Positions 15,784-24,562 of a stretch of 33,149 nt of DNA are shown here, piece after piece; within the stretch, counting starts at the first letter, position 1, and the number at the start of each line of letters is the position of its first letter. The DNA comes from Papillibacter sp. (lineage in GTDB: Bacteria; Bacillota; Clostridia; Oscillospirales; Oscillospiraceae), in NCBI GenBank assembly GCA_012838125.1, contig DUPW01000027.1, positions 1 through 33,149 on the forward strand. The letters are read 5' to 3'. Under the pieces are notes generated by a model. It saw nothing but the letters and a program-made list of their open reading frames with translations. It did not search any database and had not been told where the DNA came from. A program made the position numbers and the translations under genes.

Positions 15784-16266
15784 TCTGACGTATTCCAGCA
15801 CCGACGAAGCGAACACTTACTCTTTCTTCCTCGGCGGCACGGAAGACATACGGCAGCAAATTCTCCGCTACAATTTTGATTCTCTCCTGTTTGTCTTTCA
15901 CGAGGAGGGGCTCTGGTTCATCCGAAAGCAGTCCCTCTTAGACTACTTCGATTACCTCGGCGAATATGAGATCATCTCATGGCAGGAAGCCCAGGAGATG
16001 CTGCTCAGCGGCGCCTGCTGCACGCCCTTGCCTTTACCGAGCTTGAAGGCCAGCCCATCGCCGAGGAGCAGATTGCCGACGTGGAGCTTGTCTACCGTGT
16101 CATGGAAGTGGAGCACGCCATGCCCTACTACCGCTTCACCGTGAATATTGGCCCAAGTTTTCTTGAAGGCTCGAGCCTGGAGCCCGTCGAACACTACTAC
16201 GTTCCGGCGGTGAGGGACTACGAAAAACATGGGCTGACCGCCGTACTCACGCTCCGACAATGGTAG
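15784..16266 (+). pseudogene. Frameshifted remnant of a second extracytoplasmic protein gene
   Basis: From 15785 a frame without a start codon reads LTYSSTDEANTYSFFLGG, then IRRQ-like and LFVFHEEGLWFIRKQSLL segments, to about 16020. There the coding pattern moves to the frame ending at 16266 (AFTELEGQPIAEEQIADVEL, MPYYRFTVNIGPSFLEG, HYYVPAVRDYEKHG). Both halves look coding and join if about one base is restored near 16020-16030. There is no ribosome site at the front. It follows the intact 322-residue gene directly. The family was not identified. Confidence 0.65.
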
Positions 16267-16482
16267 CGTGATGCCCGCCTTACCGCCGCGGCTCTTCTCG
16301 CTTTGCCCCGAAACGTCCCGTCCGGGCAGGGCGGCGTTTCGTCTTACAAACCATGTTCTTCCTGCGGCAGGCGAACCTAAAGCGCCTTAAAAGAGCGCCC
16401 GGCCGAAGCCGCCATATGCCAACATTTCTTAAAGCAAAGCCAACTCCAGTTTCCCAGCCTCCGATCGCCATCTTCCATTCAA

Positions 16483-16511
16483 GGAGCGCCGAATCCCGGC
16501 GCTCCTGTTTT
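16483..16511 (+). terminator. Stem-loop terminator
   Basis: GGAGCGCCG, a short loop, CGGCGCTCC, then TGTTTT. Confidence 0.65.
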
Positions 16512-16620
16512 AATGCCGAAAGCGGCACAGAAGTGACCGCGTCGTGTTCTCCAAAGCGGCTCGCGCGCGCGCCCCACGCCCCGAAACGTAGGGAATCGCC
16601 CGCTTATGCCGCCTCATGAA

Positions 16621-16651
16621 ACGCGCGCGGGAACAGGCGCGCGCTTTTTGT
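16621..16651 (+). terminator. GC-rich stem-loop upstream of the MATE gene
   Basis: An ACGCGCGCG arm pairs with GCGCGCGCT across a GGAACAG loop and is followed by TTTT. It insulates the MATE gene from upstream transcription. Confidence 0.65.
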
Positions 16652-16721
16652 CGAACTTGCCCCTGTCTTCCCGGGCCGTTTTACGGTACAATGGCGGTAC
16701 TACGCTTTTTTGAGGTATCCA

Positions 16722-18083
16722 ATGACAGACATCAAACAGACGCGCAAATCTCTCTACCGTCTCTTCTTCCCCCTGCTCGTTGTCATTGCGCTGCAGCAGC
16801 TTGTATCGCTCATGGTGAACCTTGTGGACAACATCATGCTCGGCTCCTACAGCGAGCTGGCTCTCTCGGGGGCGTCCCTCGTCAACCAGATTCAGTTTAT
16901 GCTCCAGCAGCTTGTGGCAGGCGTGGGCGCCGGCGTGGCCGTTTTGGGCGCCCAGTACTGGGGCAAGCGGGACGTTGACCCCATCCGCCGCATCATCTCC
17001 ATCGGCCTGAAGTTCTCCCTCGCCGCGGGGGTACTGTTCTGTGCCGTGACGACGCTGTTTCCCCACGAAGTGCTCCGGGTTCTCACGAACGACCACTCCG
17101 TCATCGAGGAAGGGGTCAAATACCTGCGCATCATGAGCTGGACGTATATCATCTACTCCCTCTCGGCGGTGCTCATGTACTCCTTGCAGAGCGTGGAGAC
17201 GGCCTTTATCGGAACGGTCATGTCCGCCAGCACCATCCTCATCAACGCCTCCCTCAACTACTGCCTCATCTTTGGCAACTTCGGTGCGCAGGAGCTGGGC
17301 ATCACGGGCGCCGCCATCGCCACCCTCGTCAGCCGCATCGTGGAGCTTCTCATCATCACGGTCTACATCCTCAAGGTAGACAAAAAGCTCACAATGAAAA
17401 TCCGCCACTTCTTCACGCTGGACAGGGTCCTTCTCTCCGACTATTTCCGCGTCTCCATCCCTGTTGTTTTAAGCGGCGCCCTCTGGGGCGTGGCCCAGAC
17501 GGCGCAGACGGCGATTTTAGGCCACATCAACCAGTCCGTCATCGCCGCAAACAGCATCGCCTCCGTGGTCTTCCAGATTTTCGCCGTGTTCGGCATGGCC
17601 TGCGCTAACGCCGCCTCCGTCACCATCGGAAAGACAATCGGCGAAGGGCGGATTGATCTGGTGCGCCCCTATTCCCGCTCCCTGCAGCGCATTTTTATCG
17701 TCATCGGGGTGGTGTCCGGCGCACTGCTGTTTGCCTTTAAGGGCGTCATCGTGGACCTTTACAAAGTCACGGACGAGACCCGCGCCCTGGCCATCTCGTT
17801 CCTGACGGTTCTCAGCATCACCACCGTGGGTACCTGCTACGAATATCCCGTGGAGTCGGGCATCATCGGTGGGGGCGGCGACACAAAATACGCCGCTATC
17901 TGCGACAACACCTTTATGTGGCTCTTTACCATCCCCTCCGCCCTGCTCAGCGCCTTTGTCTTTAAGTTCCCGCCTGTGGTGACCTTTATCTTCCTCAAGG
18001 CCGACCAAATCCTCAAGTGCATCCCCAATGCCATCAAGTGCAACCGATACAAATGGATACGGGACTTAACCCGCAGTACGTAA
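16722..18083 (+). CDS. MATE-family multidrug/cation efflux protein
   Basis: A 453-residue membrane protein with about twelve hydrophobic helices in two homologous halves, the pattern of MATE (NorM/DinF-like) exporters that push drugs or metabolites out using Na+ or H+ gradients. Recognisable parts are the early LVNLVDNIMLG segment (helix 2, typical of the family), LVNQIQFMLQQLVAGVGAG in helix 3, and the second-half segment IAANSIASVVFQIFAVFGMACANAASVTIGK. I chose the ATG at 16722 because GAGG ends 6 bases before it; the upstream TTG at 16710 overlaps that site. It is a single gene with a strong terminator. The substrate is unknown. Confidence 0.94.
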   Translation: MTDIKQTRKSLYRLFFPLLVVIALQQLVSLMVNLVDNIMLGSYSELALSGASLVNQIQFMLQQLVAGVGAGVAVLGAQYWGKRDVDPIRRIISIGLKFSLAAGVLFCAVTTLFPHEVLRVLTNDHSVIEEGVKYLRIMSWTYIIYSLSAVLMYSLQSVETAFIGTVMSASTILINASLNYCLIFGNFGAQELGITGAAIATLVSRIVELLIITVYILKVDKKLTMKIRHFFTLDRVLLSDYFRVSIPVVLSGALWGVAQTAQTAILGHINQSVIAANSIASVVFQIFAVFGMACANAASVTIGKTIGEGRIDLVRPYSRSLQRIFIVIGVVSGALLFAFKGVIVDLYKVTDETRALAISFLTVLSITTVGTCYEYPVESGIIGGGGDTKYAAICDNTFMWLFTIPSALLSAFVFKFPPVVTFIFLKADQILKCIPNAIKCNRYKWIRDLTRST

Positions 18084-18087
18084 AAAG

Positions 18088-18120
18088 AAAAAGCCTCTGA
18101 TTTTCATCAGAGGCTTTTTT
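18088..18120 (+). terminator. Terminator of the MATE gene
   Basis: AAAGCCTCTGAT and ATCAGAGGCTTT pair with a TTTC loop, then TTT; it lies 5 bases after the stop, between convergent genes. Confidence 0.92.
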
Positions 18121-18158
18121 GCGCTCGTTGGCGCCATCTTTGCGGTTTTTTCGCCGAA

Positions 18159-18848
18159 TCATGCCTTTTCGATGACGAAGTCCTCCGTCATGTAGTATAG
18201 CCGGGCGCCCCACCCTTCGGCCCCTTCAAGGAAGTAGCAGTGGGTGATGATGTAGCTGCCGCCGGCGCCGTCATCGATGATGTACACGTCCATGACGGTG
18301 CTGTCGTAACTCGTGCCGTAGACGGCGTGGACGTGCTTGGCGGGATACTCGTTTTCCGTTATGGTGATGTCGTTTTCGCTGACGACGGCCTCCTCCGGCC
18401 AGTCAGGCAGTCTCGCCAGAACCGCCTCGGGGGTCTCCGCCTCGGCGTATTCAACGGACAGCCACACGTGTTCGTTCAGGGCGCAGATAAAGTAGTCCTT
18501 CCCCTCAGCGGAGATAAACTCAAACCGGTCCACGTCAACGGGCATGGTATAGCCGTAGGAGCCTTTGACAAGGGCGTAGGAGACGGTTTCGGGCATACCT
18601 TCGATGGTGACGGTGTCTGTGTACACCGGACCGAGGGGCCCCTCCTCTGCCGGTTCGGGCGTCCCGACGTCCTGAGACGGGCTTTGCGTGGGACTTGGGG
18701 AGACATCGGGCGTCTCCTGCGCCGTGGGGGTCGGCGTCGTGTCGCCCCCGGTCGCATCGCCCCCCGGCGGGGTGACGGTATTTTTACCGCAGGCCGCCGA
18801 TATCAGGAGAAAGGCCGCAAGGAGGAGGAGGAAGAGGGTTTTTTTCAT
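18159..18848 (-). CDS. Predicted lipoprotein with a Pro/Thr-rich linker
   Basis: A 229-residue protein. The signal peptide MKKTLFLLLLAAFLLISAAC has a lipobox ending at Cys20, so it should be lipid-anchored outside the cell. Residues about 21-70 are low-complexity Thr/Pro/Ser/Gly/Asp, a flexible wall-spanning tether. The remaining 155 residues form a compact domain (TVTIEGMPETVSYALVKG, FICALNEHVWLSVEY, GAGGSYIITHCYF) that I do not recognise. The ATG at 18848 is favoured: GAGG lies 9 bases upstream, whereas the ATG at 18854 is only 3 bases from the site. It is a single gene with its own promoter. Confidence 0.85.
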   Translation of the reverse strand: MKKTLFLLLLAAFLLISAACGKNTVTPPGGDATGGDTTPTPTAQETPDVSPSPTQSPSQDVGTPEPAEEGPLGPVYTDTVTIEGMPETVSYALVKGSYGYTMPVDVDRFEFISAEGKDYFICALNEHVWLSVEYAEAETPEAVLARLPDWPEEAVVSENDITITENEYPAKHVHAVYGTSYDSTVMDVYIIDDGAGGSYIITHCYFLEGAEGWGARLYYMTEDFVIEKA

Positions 18849-18896
18849 AAGCATTCACCTCACGGGGTTAGACGTTTCTGAGTGCGTTTTGTTTCC

Positions 18897-18925
18897 ATTA
18901 TGCCCGCAAATGCCATTTTATGCAA
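18897..18925 (-). promoter_or_regulatory. Promoter of the Pro/Thr-rich lipoprotein gene
   Basis: On the minus strand TTGCAT (18920-18925), a 17-base spacer and CATAAT (18897-18902), about 49 bases before the start. Confidence 0.7.
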
Positions 18926-18944
18926 ACAAAATCGTCAATCTGCC

Positions 18945-21509
18945 TCATCTGAGAAGCTGATTTTGTTGAAAAAATCCCTGCCACGGGTCCCCTTCGGCGG
19001 CGCGCCGGAGGGCCTGCGCCATGCTCACCCCGTCGGGGGCGACGGTCCCCAGCTCCTCCCACGAAATAGGCATGGACACCTTTGCCCCCTGCCGCGCCCG
19101 GATGGAATACGGCGCGATGCTGGTGGCACCCCGTCCGTTTCGCACCCAGTCGATGAAGATTCTGCCCGCCCGCTTTGCCTTGCGCATATTGCTGGTGTAC
19201 CGGTCCGGCCACTTCTGCTCCATTACCTCCGCTACGCGGCGGGAAAAATCATAAAACACGTCCCACGGGACGGACGGGCGCAACGGCACCACCACGTGAT
19301 ACCCCTTTCCGCCGCTGGTTTTCAGGTACGAGACGAGGGAAAGCTCGTCGAGGATGCCCTTGAGGTCTAAAACACCACGGCGAACATGCTCAATGTCCAT
19401 GCCCTCGTCCGGGTCAAGGTCAAACACCATCATATCCGGCTGCTCGAGGGTTTCCACGCGGCTGCCCCACGTGTGAAACTCCAAGGTGCCCATCTGGGCT
19501 TCGGAGACAAGGCCTGTGACGCTGTCGATGTAGAAATACTCCTCCGTCTCCCCGCCGCTGTTTGTGACGGGAACGGTGATGACGCCGGGGCTGGAGGTGC
19601 CCGGGTGCTTTTTATAGAAACAGGCGTTGGCCACGCCCTTGGGGCAGCGCACTATACTGAGGATGCGCTTTTCAATGTATGGGAGCATCCGCTCCGCCAC
19701 TGCGGCGTAATAGCGCACCACGTCCCCCTTCGTCACCGCCGGGTCGGTGAAAATCACCTTCTGGGGATTGGAAATCGCAACCCCTTCAATGACGAGTTTC
19801 TCTCCGCCCGTTGCCGCCGAACTTGCGCGGGGTGCTTTCTCGGCGCCCAGTCCCTCCGGCGGGCTTGCCATGGGAGCGCCTCCCGTGTCATCCGCCTTGG
19901 GTGCCAGCACCGCCGCCCCTGCGCCCGGCGCATTTTCCATTTCTTCCACAGAGTCAGCCGCTATGGGCATATCTTTCGGCATTTCCGTCCTCTCCCTGAC
20001 GATTTCTCCCGGGTTCTTATCAGTCCGCAGCCCCTTGAAGCTGGCCTGCCGCAGGAGATTCTCCTCCGTCCACTCGGCAAACTTCACTTCCGCCACAAGT
20101 TCGGGGCGAAGCCACGTTACTTCTTCACCCTTCCGGATTTTCGGTGGATTTATAAAGGGCGGCGCATCCGTCCTGAGCGGCCCGGCGCGCTCCTCAATCT
20201 CCCGCCCATCAGCCTCGCTGATGCCCGTTCCCGCCCGCCCGCAGTAGACGAAGGCGCCCTTTTCATACACGCCGAGGAGCAGAGCGCTGACGCCCTCCGC
20301 CTTCTTCTCCGTGCGGGTATACCCGCCGATGACCAGCTCCTGCCGCCTGTCGCATTTAAGCTTCACCCAATCCCCGCTTCGCGACCCGCTGTAAACGGAG
20401 GACTTGCGCTTTCCCACGATGCCCTCCATCCCCGACTGGCAGGCGATTTCAAAGCACTGCCTGCCGCTGCCCTCCACGTGGCGGCTGAAGTGGAGGGTGC
20501 TCGGGGCCTTTTCCATAAGGGCGCGAAGCGTCTCTTTTCGCTCTATTAGGGGCTTTCCGCGCAAATCCGCGCCGTCTAGGGCGAGCAGGTCAAACACAAT
20601 GTAGGTGGGTGTTTTGCCCTGCGGGTTTTTGATATAGCTTTGCAGGGCCTGAAAGTCCGTTTTCCCCTCCGGGTCGGTTATGACCATCTCCCCGTCCAGC
20701 ACCATGGCGCGCCCGGCGGCGAAATCCTCAAGGGCGGCGGATACTGCGGGAAACCGGTGGGTGTAGTCGTGCCCGTTGCGTGTAATAAGGCGCGCCCGGT
20801 TTCCCTCCACGAAGGCCACGATGCGGTACCCGTCGTACTTCAGCTCAAAGACCCAGTCGTCCCCCTCGGGCACCGTCCGCACGAGCTTTGCCAGTTGGAC
20901 GGAGACGACGTCAAAGGGGTTGGAAGCAAACTGCTCCCCCGCCCCCGCTTCAATCTCTGCCATGGTGCGCCCCGTTCGGATGCTGGTGTCGTAATGGGAT
21001 ACGCCTTCCTCGTCCCTCGCGAACTCGTCCCGCTCCTTCAGGAGCAGCCAGTTTGTGTTCCGCTCCCCCTCCTTGGGCTTTAAGCGCACGAGGGCCCATT
21101 TCCCCCTCAGGCGCCGGCCGTGGAGAATCATTTTGAGATTCCCCTTTTCCAGCATATCCTCCACGTTATTGCGCTGCGGCTCCCAGGTGCCCTCGTCCCA
21201 GAGCATGACGGTGCCTCCCCCGTACTCCCCCTTTGGGATGGTGCCTTCAAAGTGGCGGTAATCCAGCGGGTGCGGCTCCACCTCCACCGCCAGACGCTTA
21301 TCCCGGGGATTGTAGGAGGGCCCCTTGGGCACCGCCCAGCTGAGAAGGGCCCCGTCCCACTCGATGCGAAAATCATAGTGGTCCCGTCGGGCAAGGTGGT
21401 GCTGCACCACGAAGCGCAGCCCGCCTTCCGAGGACTCGGGCCGCCCCTGTGGTTCGAGGGTCTGGGTAAAGTCGCGTTTTTCGTTGTATTCCGTGAGTTT
21501 CGTCGCCAT
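18945..21509 (-). CDS. ligD: DNA ligase D (phosphoesterase-ligase-polymerase)
   Basis: An 854-residue multifunctional end-joining enzyme. The N-terminal 3'-phosphoesterase domain (about 30-160) has VVQHHLARRDHYDFRIE and the GTIPKGEYGGGTV motif. The ATP-dependent ligase domain (about 200-500) has the nucleotidyl lysine K224 in ELKYDG and later motifs DGEMV, EGIVGK and WVKLK. A low-complexity linker (about 511-570, Ala/Gly/Pro-rich) leads to the primase-like polymerase domain (about 571-854) with catalytic acids in DLDPDE (697-702). The order PE-LIG-POL matches Pseudomonas LigD rather than the mycobacterial order. It lies 29 bases downstream of Ku on the same strand, forming a two-gene operon. 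GAGGGGAG precedes the ATG. Confidence 0.97.
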   Translation of the reverse strand: MATKLTEYNEKRDFTQTLEPQGRPESSEGGLRFVVQHHLARRDHYDFRIEWDGALLSWAVPKGPSYNPRDKRLAVEVEPHPLDYRHFEGTIPKGEYGGGTVMLWDEGTWEPQRNNVEDMLEKGNLKMILHGRRLRGKWALVRLKPKEGERNTNWLLLKERDEFARDEEGVSHYDTSIRTGRTMAEIEAGAGEQFASNPFDVVSVQLAKLVRTVPEGDDWVFELKYDGYRIVAFVEGNRARLITRNGHDYTHRFPAVSAALEDFAAGRAMVLDGEMVITDPEGKTDFQALQSYIKNPQGKTPTYIVFDLLALDGADLRGKPLIERKETLRALMEKAPSTLHFSRHVEGSGRQCFEIACQSGMEGIVGKRKSSVYSGSRSGDWVKLKCDRRQELVIGGYTRTEKKAEGVSALLLGVYEKGAFVYCGRAGTGISEADGREIEERAGPLRTDAPPFINPPKIRKGEEVTWLRPELVAEVKFAEWTEENLLRQASFKGLRTDKNPGEIVRERTEMPKDMPIAADSVEEMENAPGAGAAVLAPKADDTGGAPMASPPEGLGAEKAPRASSAATGGEKLVIEGVAISNPQKVIFTDPAVTKGDVVRYYAAVAERMLPYIEKRILSIVRCPKGVANACFYKKHPGTSSPGVITVPVTNSGGETEEYFYIDSVTGLVSEAQMGTLEFHTWGSRVETLEQPDMMVFDLDPDEGMDIEHVRRGVLDLKGILDELSLVSYLKTSGGKGYHVVVPLRPSVPWDVFYDFSRRVAEVMEQKWPDRYTSNMRKAKRAGRIFIDWVRNGRGATSIAPYSIRARQGAKVSMPISWEELGTVAPDGVSMAQALRRAAEGDPWQGFFQQNQLLR

Positions 21510-21538
21510 AAGCTCCCCTCGGCGCGCTTATACGCTGA

Positions 21539-22318
21539 TTACGCCGTTACCAAATCCTTTTCCTTCTGGGCTTTCTCCACGCTGGCCCTGAGGGCCTCCA
21601 TGAGGTCGATGACCTTGCCGGGGCCTTCCTCCTGAGGCGCCACGATGTCGCGCCCGGCGATTTTCGACTCAATAAGCTCCCGCAGCCTCGTCTGATATTC
21701 GTCCTTGTACTGGGAGGGGTCAAAGGGCGTGTCCATGGAGTTAATGAGGAGCTTTGCCATGTTCAGCTCCTGCTCGGACACCTGCGGCTTGTCATAAGAC
21801 CGCTGCAGGGCCTTGATTTCGTCGGCGTAGAACATGGTGGAGATGAGGATGCCCTCCTCCCGGGGGATGATGGCCATGAGGGTGTCGCTCGTGCCCATGA
21901 CGGTTTTGCCGATGGCGATTTTCTGCTCCGCCATGAGGGCGGCCCGCAGAAGCTCAAAGGCCTTCTCCCCGCCCGCCTCCGGGGCGGCCTGATACGTCTT
22001 GTCGTAATAGACGGGGGAGATTTGGTTTAATTGCGCAAAATGGAGAATCTGAATGGACTTATCCTTCTCCGTCTTGATTTTTTCAATCTCCTCATCGGTG
22101 ATGACGACGTATTTATCCTTGTCGTACTCAAAACCCTTGACGATGTCCTCAGTCCGGACCTCCTTGCCGCAGTGGCCGCATGTTTTTTTGTAGCGGATGC
22201 GGCTATTGTCCTCCCTGTGGAGCTGATTGAAGCGGATGTCGTTATCCTGCGTGGCGGTGTACATGGCGATGGGAATGGCCACCATGCCGAATGTGATAAC
22301 GGATTTGCGTGATACCAT
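21539..22318 (-). CDS. ku: Ku protein of bacterial non-homologous end joining
   Basis: A 259-residue bacterial Ku, which forms a homodimeric ring on broken DNA ends and recruits LigD. Typical features are the opening WKG-like strand region (SRKSVITFGMVAIPIAMYTA), the CGHCGKEV cysteine pair, VITDEEIEKI and the central bridge region (GILISTMFYADEIK). The short charged C-terminal tail (VEKAQKEKDLVTA) is where other Ku proteins contact LigD. GGAGGTG lies 7 bases before the ATG. It is the first gene of the Ku-LigD operon and is divergent from the alcohol dehydrogenase gene. Confidence 0.97.
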   Translation of the reverse strand: MVSRKSVITFGMVAIPIAMYTATQDNDIRFNQLHREDNSRIRYKKTCGHCGKEVRTEDIVKGFEYDKDKYVVITDEEIEKIKTEKDKSIQILHFAQLNQISPVYYDKTYQAAPEAGGEKAFELLRAALMAEQKIAIGKTVMGTSDTLMAIIPREEGILISTMFYADEIKALQRSYDKPQVSEQELNMAKLLINSMDTPFDPSQYKDEYQTRLRELIESKIAGRDIVAPQEEGPGKVIDLMEALRASVEKAQKEKDLVTA

Positions 22319-22523
22319 GGGAAAACACCTCCGTTTTTAGTGTTTCCGCCAAATGCCTCTCTATCCCGCTTTTTCCGTGGGCGCTTTCTCGCTTTTGCCC
22401 GAAAGCCTGCTCCATTTCCCGCAAAAGGGCGCACCCTGTTCTGGATTTTCAGCGAAACCTGTGATAAAATTTCTGCAATAAATGGCCGCGGCAAAAGCCG
22501 ATACGAAACAAGGAGGAACCATC

Positions 22524-23681
22524 ATGGCAAATATATATAATCAGCTCTGCCCCGTTCTTTTCGGCGCGGGGGCACTCAATCAGCTGCCCGAACAGGTGCA
22601 GGCCTTAGGCGGCACGAAGGCCCTCTGCCTGTACGACAAGGGCGTGGAAGCCTCGGGCATCGCCAAGCGCATGCTCGCCCTGCTCGACGATGCAAAAATC
22701 CCGTACGTGGTGTATGACGGCGTTCAGTCGGACGCTCCGTCGGAAACGGTGGACTTCGCCGGCGAGCTGGGCCGGCAGGAAGGGTGCGACATCGTCATCG
22801 GCATCGGCGGCGGCAGCACGCTCGACAGCGCCAAAGCCGCCACGGTTCTCATCCAGAACCCCCCGCCCGTCAGCCGCTATTTCGCAGGCACGGGGGAACC
22901 CTTCACGTCGACCACGCCCCTCATCCTCATCCCCACCACCTCTGGCACCGGCTCGGAAGTAAGCCTTATGGCCGTTGTCCACGATAAGGACACCCAGACG
23001 AAGGCCTCCGTCCTGCGGGCGGCCTCCCTTGCCATCGTGGACCCGGAGCTGACTCTCACCGTCCCCCCGCACGTCACAGCCATGACAGGCTTTGACGCCC
23101 TCTCCCACGCTGTGGAGGCCTTCACCACAAACCGGGGCAACCCCCTCTCCGATATCCTCTGCAAAAACATCATCCGGCTCGTGGCGGAAAACCTTGAAAA
23201 GGCCTATTCAGACGGCTCAAACCTCCACTACCGCACCGAGCTGGCGCTGGCCAGCAACCTGGCGGGCATCGCCTTTAACGACGCCTTCCTCCACTTCGGC
23301 CATGCGGCGGCCCACGAGTTCGGCGTGGTTTTCCACATGCCCCACGGCATCGCCTGCGCCCTCACCATTCCGGAAGTGATTACCTTCGCCGCCGAAGCCG
23401 ACCCGAAGAAGGGTCTTGAAATCGCCGAGGCGCTGGGCCTTGATGTCTCCCCCGGCGACTGCGGCGTGCAGGCCGGTTATCGGGCGGCCAGCTTCATCCG
23501 CAGTATGATGCGTCGGCTGAATATCCCGTCCCTTAAGAAGCAGGGCATCTCCCGGGAAGCGGCTGTGGGCTGCGCGGAAGGGGCTTATTTGAAAAACCCC
23601 TTCATCACCGCCGCCATCTCGCCGGTGGATATCCCCCTTCTCGGCGAACTCATCGGGCGCATCTACGACAATTACCAGTAA
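22524..23681 (+). CDS. Iron-containing alcohol dehydrogenase
   Basis: A 385-residue group III (iron-dependent) alcohol dehydrogenase that interconverts alcohols and aldehydes or ketones with NAD(P)H. The nucleotide site is GIGGGSTLDSAKA, followed by PTTSGTGSEVS. Metal ligands are visible by FucO-like spacing: Asp and His in DALSH, then two His 14 residues apart in the GHAAAHEFG...MPHG segment. Length is normal for the family. I chose the ATG at 22524 because AAGGAGG lies 8 bases upstream; an upstream in-frame ATG lacks such a site. It is a single gene with a terminator. The substrate is not predictable. Confidence 0.95.
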   Translation: MANIYNQLCPVLFGAGALNQLPEQVQALGGTKALCLYDKGVEASGIAKRMLALLDDAKIPYVVYDGVQSDAPSETVDFAGELGRQEGCDIVIGIGGGSTLDSAKAATVLIQNPPPVSRYFAGTGEPFTSTTPLILIPTTSGTGSEVSLMAVVHDKDTQTKASVLRAASLAIVDPELTLTVPPHVTAMTGFDALSHAVEAFTTNRGNPLSDILCKNIIRLVAENLEKAYSDGSNLHYRTELALASNLAGIAFNDAFLHFGHAAAHEFGVVFHMPHGIACALTIPEVITFAAEADPKKGLEIAEALGLDVSPGDCGVQAGYRAASFIRSMMRRLNIPSLKKQGISREAAVGCAEGAYLKNPFITAAISPVDIPLLGELIGRIYDNYQ

Positions 23682-23711
23682 ACCCCCGCCCTGTTGCGGT
23701 GAAATGATGAC

Positions 23712-23740
23712 AAAAAAGTCCGGCCCCACCGGACTTTTTG
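23712..23740 (+). terminator. Terminator of the alcohol dehydrogenase gene
   Basis: AAAAAGTCCGG and CCGGACTTTTT form a perfect 11-bp stem with loop CCCCA, 31 bases after the stop. Confidence 0.92.
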
Positions 23741-23747
23741 CCTTTTG

Positions 23748-23777
23748 TTTACAGATTCTTAGCAAACGTGTTATGAT
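23748..23777 (+). promoter_or_regulatory. Promoter of the DedA gene
   Basis: TTTACA (23748-23753), an 18-base spacer and TATGAT (23772-23777), leaving a leader of roughly 80 bases. Confidence 0.65.
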
Positions 23778-23862
23778 ATCTGATAAAATGTCCCATAATG
23801 AGTCCGATTCCCCTGCCGCCCATGGGCGCGGTAAAATTCCCGGGATTTAAGCGGGAGGTCAA

Positions 23863-24507
23863 ATGGATCAGTTTATTGTCGACTTCGTCAATCGGTTCGG
23901 GTATTTCGGCGTGTTCTTCCTCATCGCCGTGGAGAACATATTTCCGCCCATTCCGTCGGAAATTATCCTCACCTTCGGCGGGTTTCTCACCACGGTGAGC
24001 ACCATGCACATCCCCGGCGTCGTCATCGCCTCCACCCTCGGCTCCCTCTTCGGCGCCGTGCTCCTCTATATCGTAGGGCGGGTGATTACCCCCGAGCGCC
24101 TAGAAAGGCTCATCCACAGCCGGCCAGGGCGCCTTATGCGCCTGAAAAAGACGGATTTTTCCCGCGCCAATTCATGGTTCGGGCGGCACGGCAGCAAGGC
24201 CGTCTTCTTCTGCCGGTTCATCCCCGTGGTGCGCAGCCTTATCTCCATTCCCGCCGGCGCCTCCCGAATGCCGCTGCACATTTTCCTCCCCCTTACGATA
24301 CTGGGTACGGCAATATGGAACACCGTTTTAGTCTGCCTCGGCTCCTTTGCCGGCGAGGCCTGGGAGTCGATTAACGACTATATCGGCCTTTACTCCACCA
24401 TCGCCGTCATCATCCTCGTTCTCATCCTCCTCTGGCTCATCGCCCGCTACATCCGCCGCCGCAGGGCGACAGGGGGCGAATCAGCAGACGGTGCGGAGGG
24501 CAAATAA
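23863..24507 (+). CDS. DedA-family membrane protein
   Basis: A 214-residue membrane protein of the DedA (SNARE-associated / VTT) family, thought to flip lipid carriers or phospholipids across the membrane. Diagnostic stretches are ENIFPPIPSEIILTFGGF near the N-terminus, the F/GRHG...FFCRFIPVVRSLISIPAGASRM motif with the conserved arginines, and a final hydrophobic helix followed by an Arg-rich cytosolic tail. About four to five hydrophobic segments are present. GGGAGG lies before the ATG. It is a single gene with its own promoter, sharing a terminator with the convergent SleB-like gene. Confidence 0.95.
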   Translation: MDQFIVDFVNRFGYFGVFFLIAVENIFPPIPSEIILTFGGFLTTVSTMHIPGVVIASTLGSLFGAVLLYIVGRVITPERLERLIHSRPGRLMRLKKTDFSRANSWFGRHGSKAVFFCRFIPVVRSLISIPAGASRMPLHIFLPLTILGTAIWNTVLVCLGSFAGEAWESINDYIGLYSTIAVIILVLILLWLIARYIRRRRATGGESADGAEGK

Positions 24508-24511
24508 CGAG

Positions 24512-24561
24512 AAAAAGCCTTTGGATACCGCCGCGGCGCGGCAACATCCAAAGGCTTTTGT
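24512..24561. terminator. Bidirectional terminator between the DedA and SleB-like genes
   Basis: AAAAGCCTTTGGAT (24513-24526) and ATCCAAAGGCTTTT (24546-24559) pair perfectly over 14 bp. Runs of A and T on either side let it act for both convergent genes. Confidence 0.9.
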
Positions 24562-24562
24562 T

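Larger units (their letters stand above)
16267..16709. other. Intergenic region with three stem-loops
   Basis: No convincing gene. CGAAACG/CGTTTCG (16313-16345) is a long hairpin just after the remnant. GGAGCGCCG/CGGCGCTCC (16483-16505) is followed by TGTTTT. GCGCGC stems at 16621-16645 are followed by TTTTT. These look like successive terminators, perhaps left from lost genes. Confidence 0.55.

Noticed and set aside
16000-16040. Programmed ribosomal frameshift
   Set aside because: No slippery heptamer was seen, and the upstream frame itself has no start codon.
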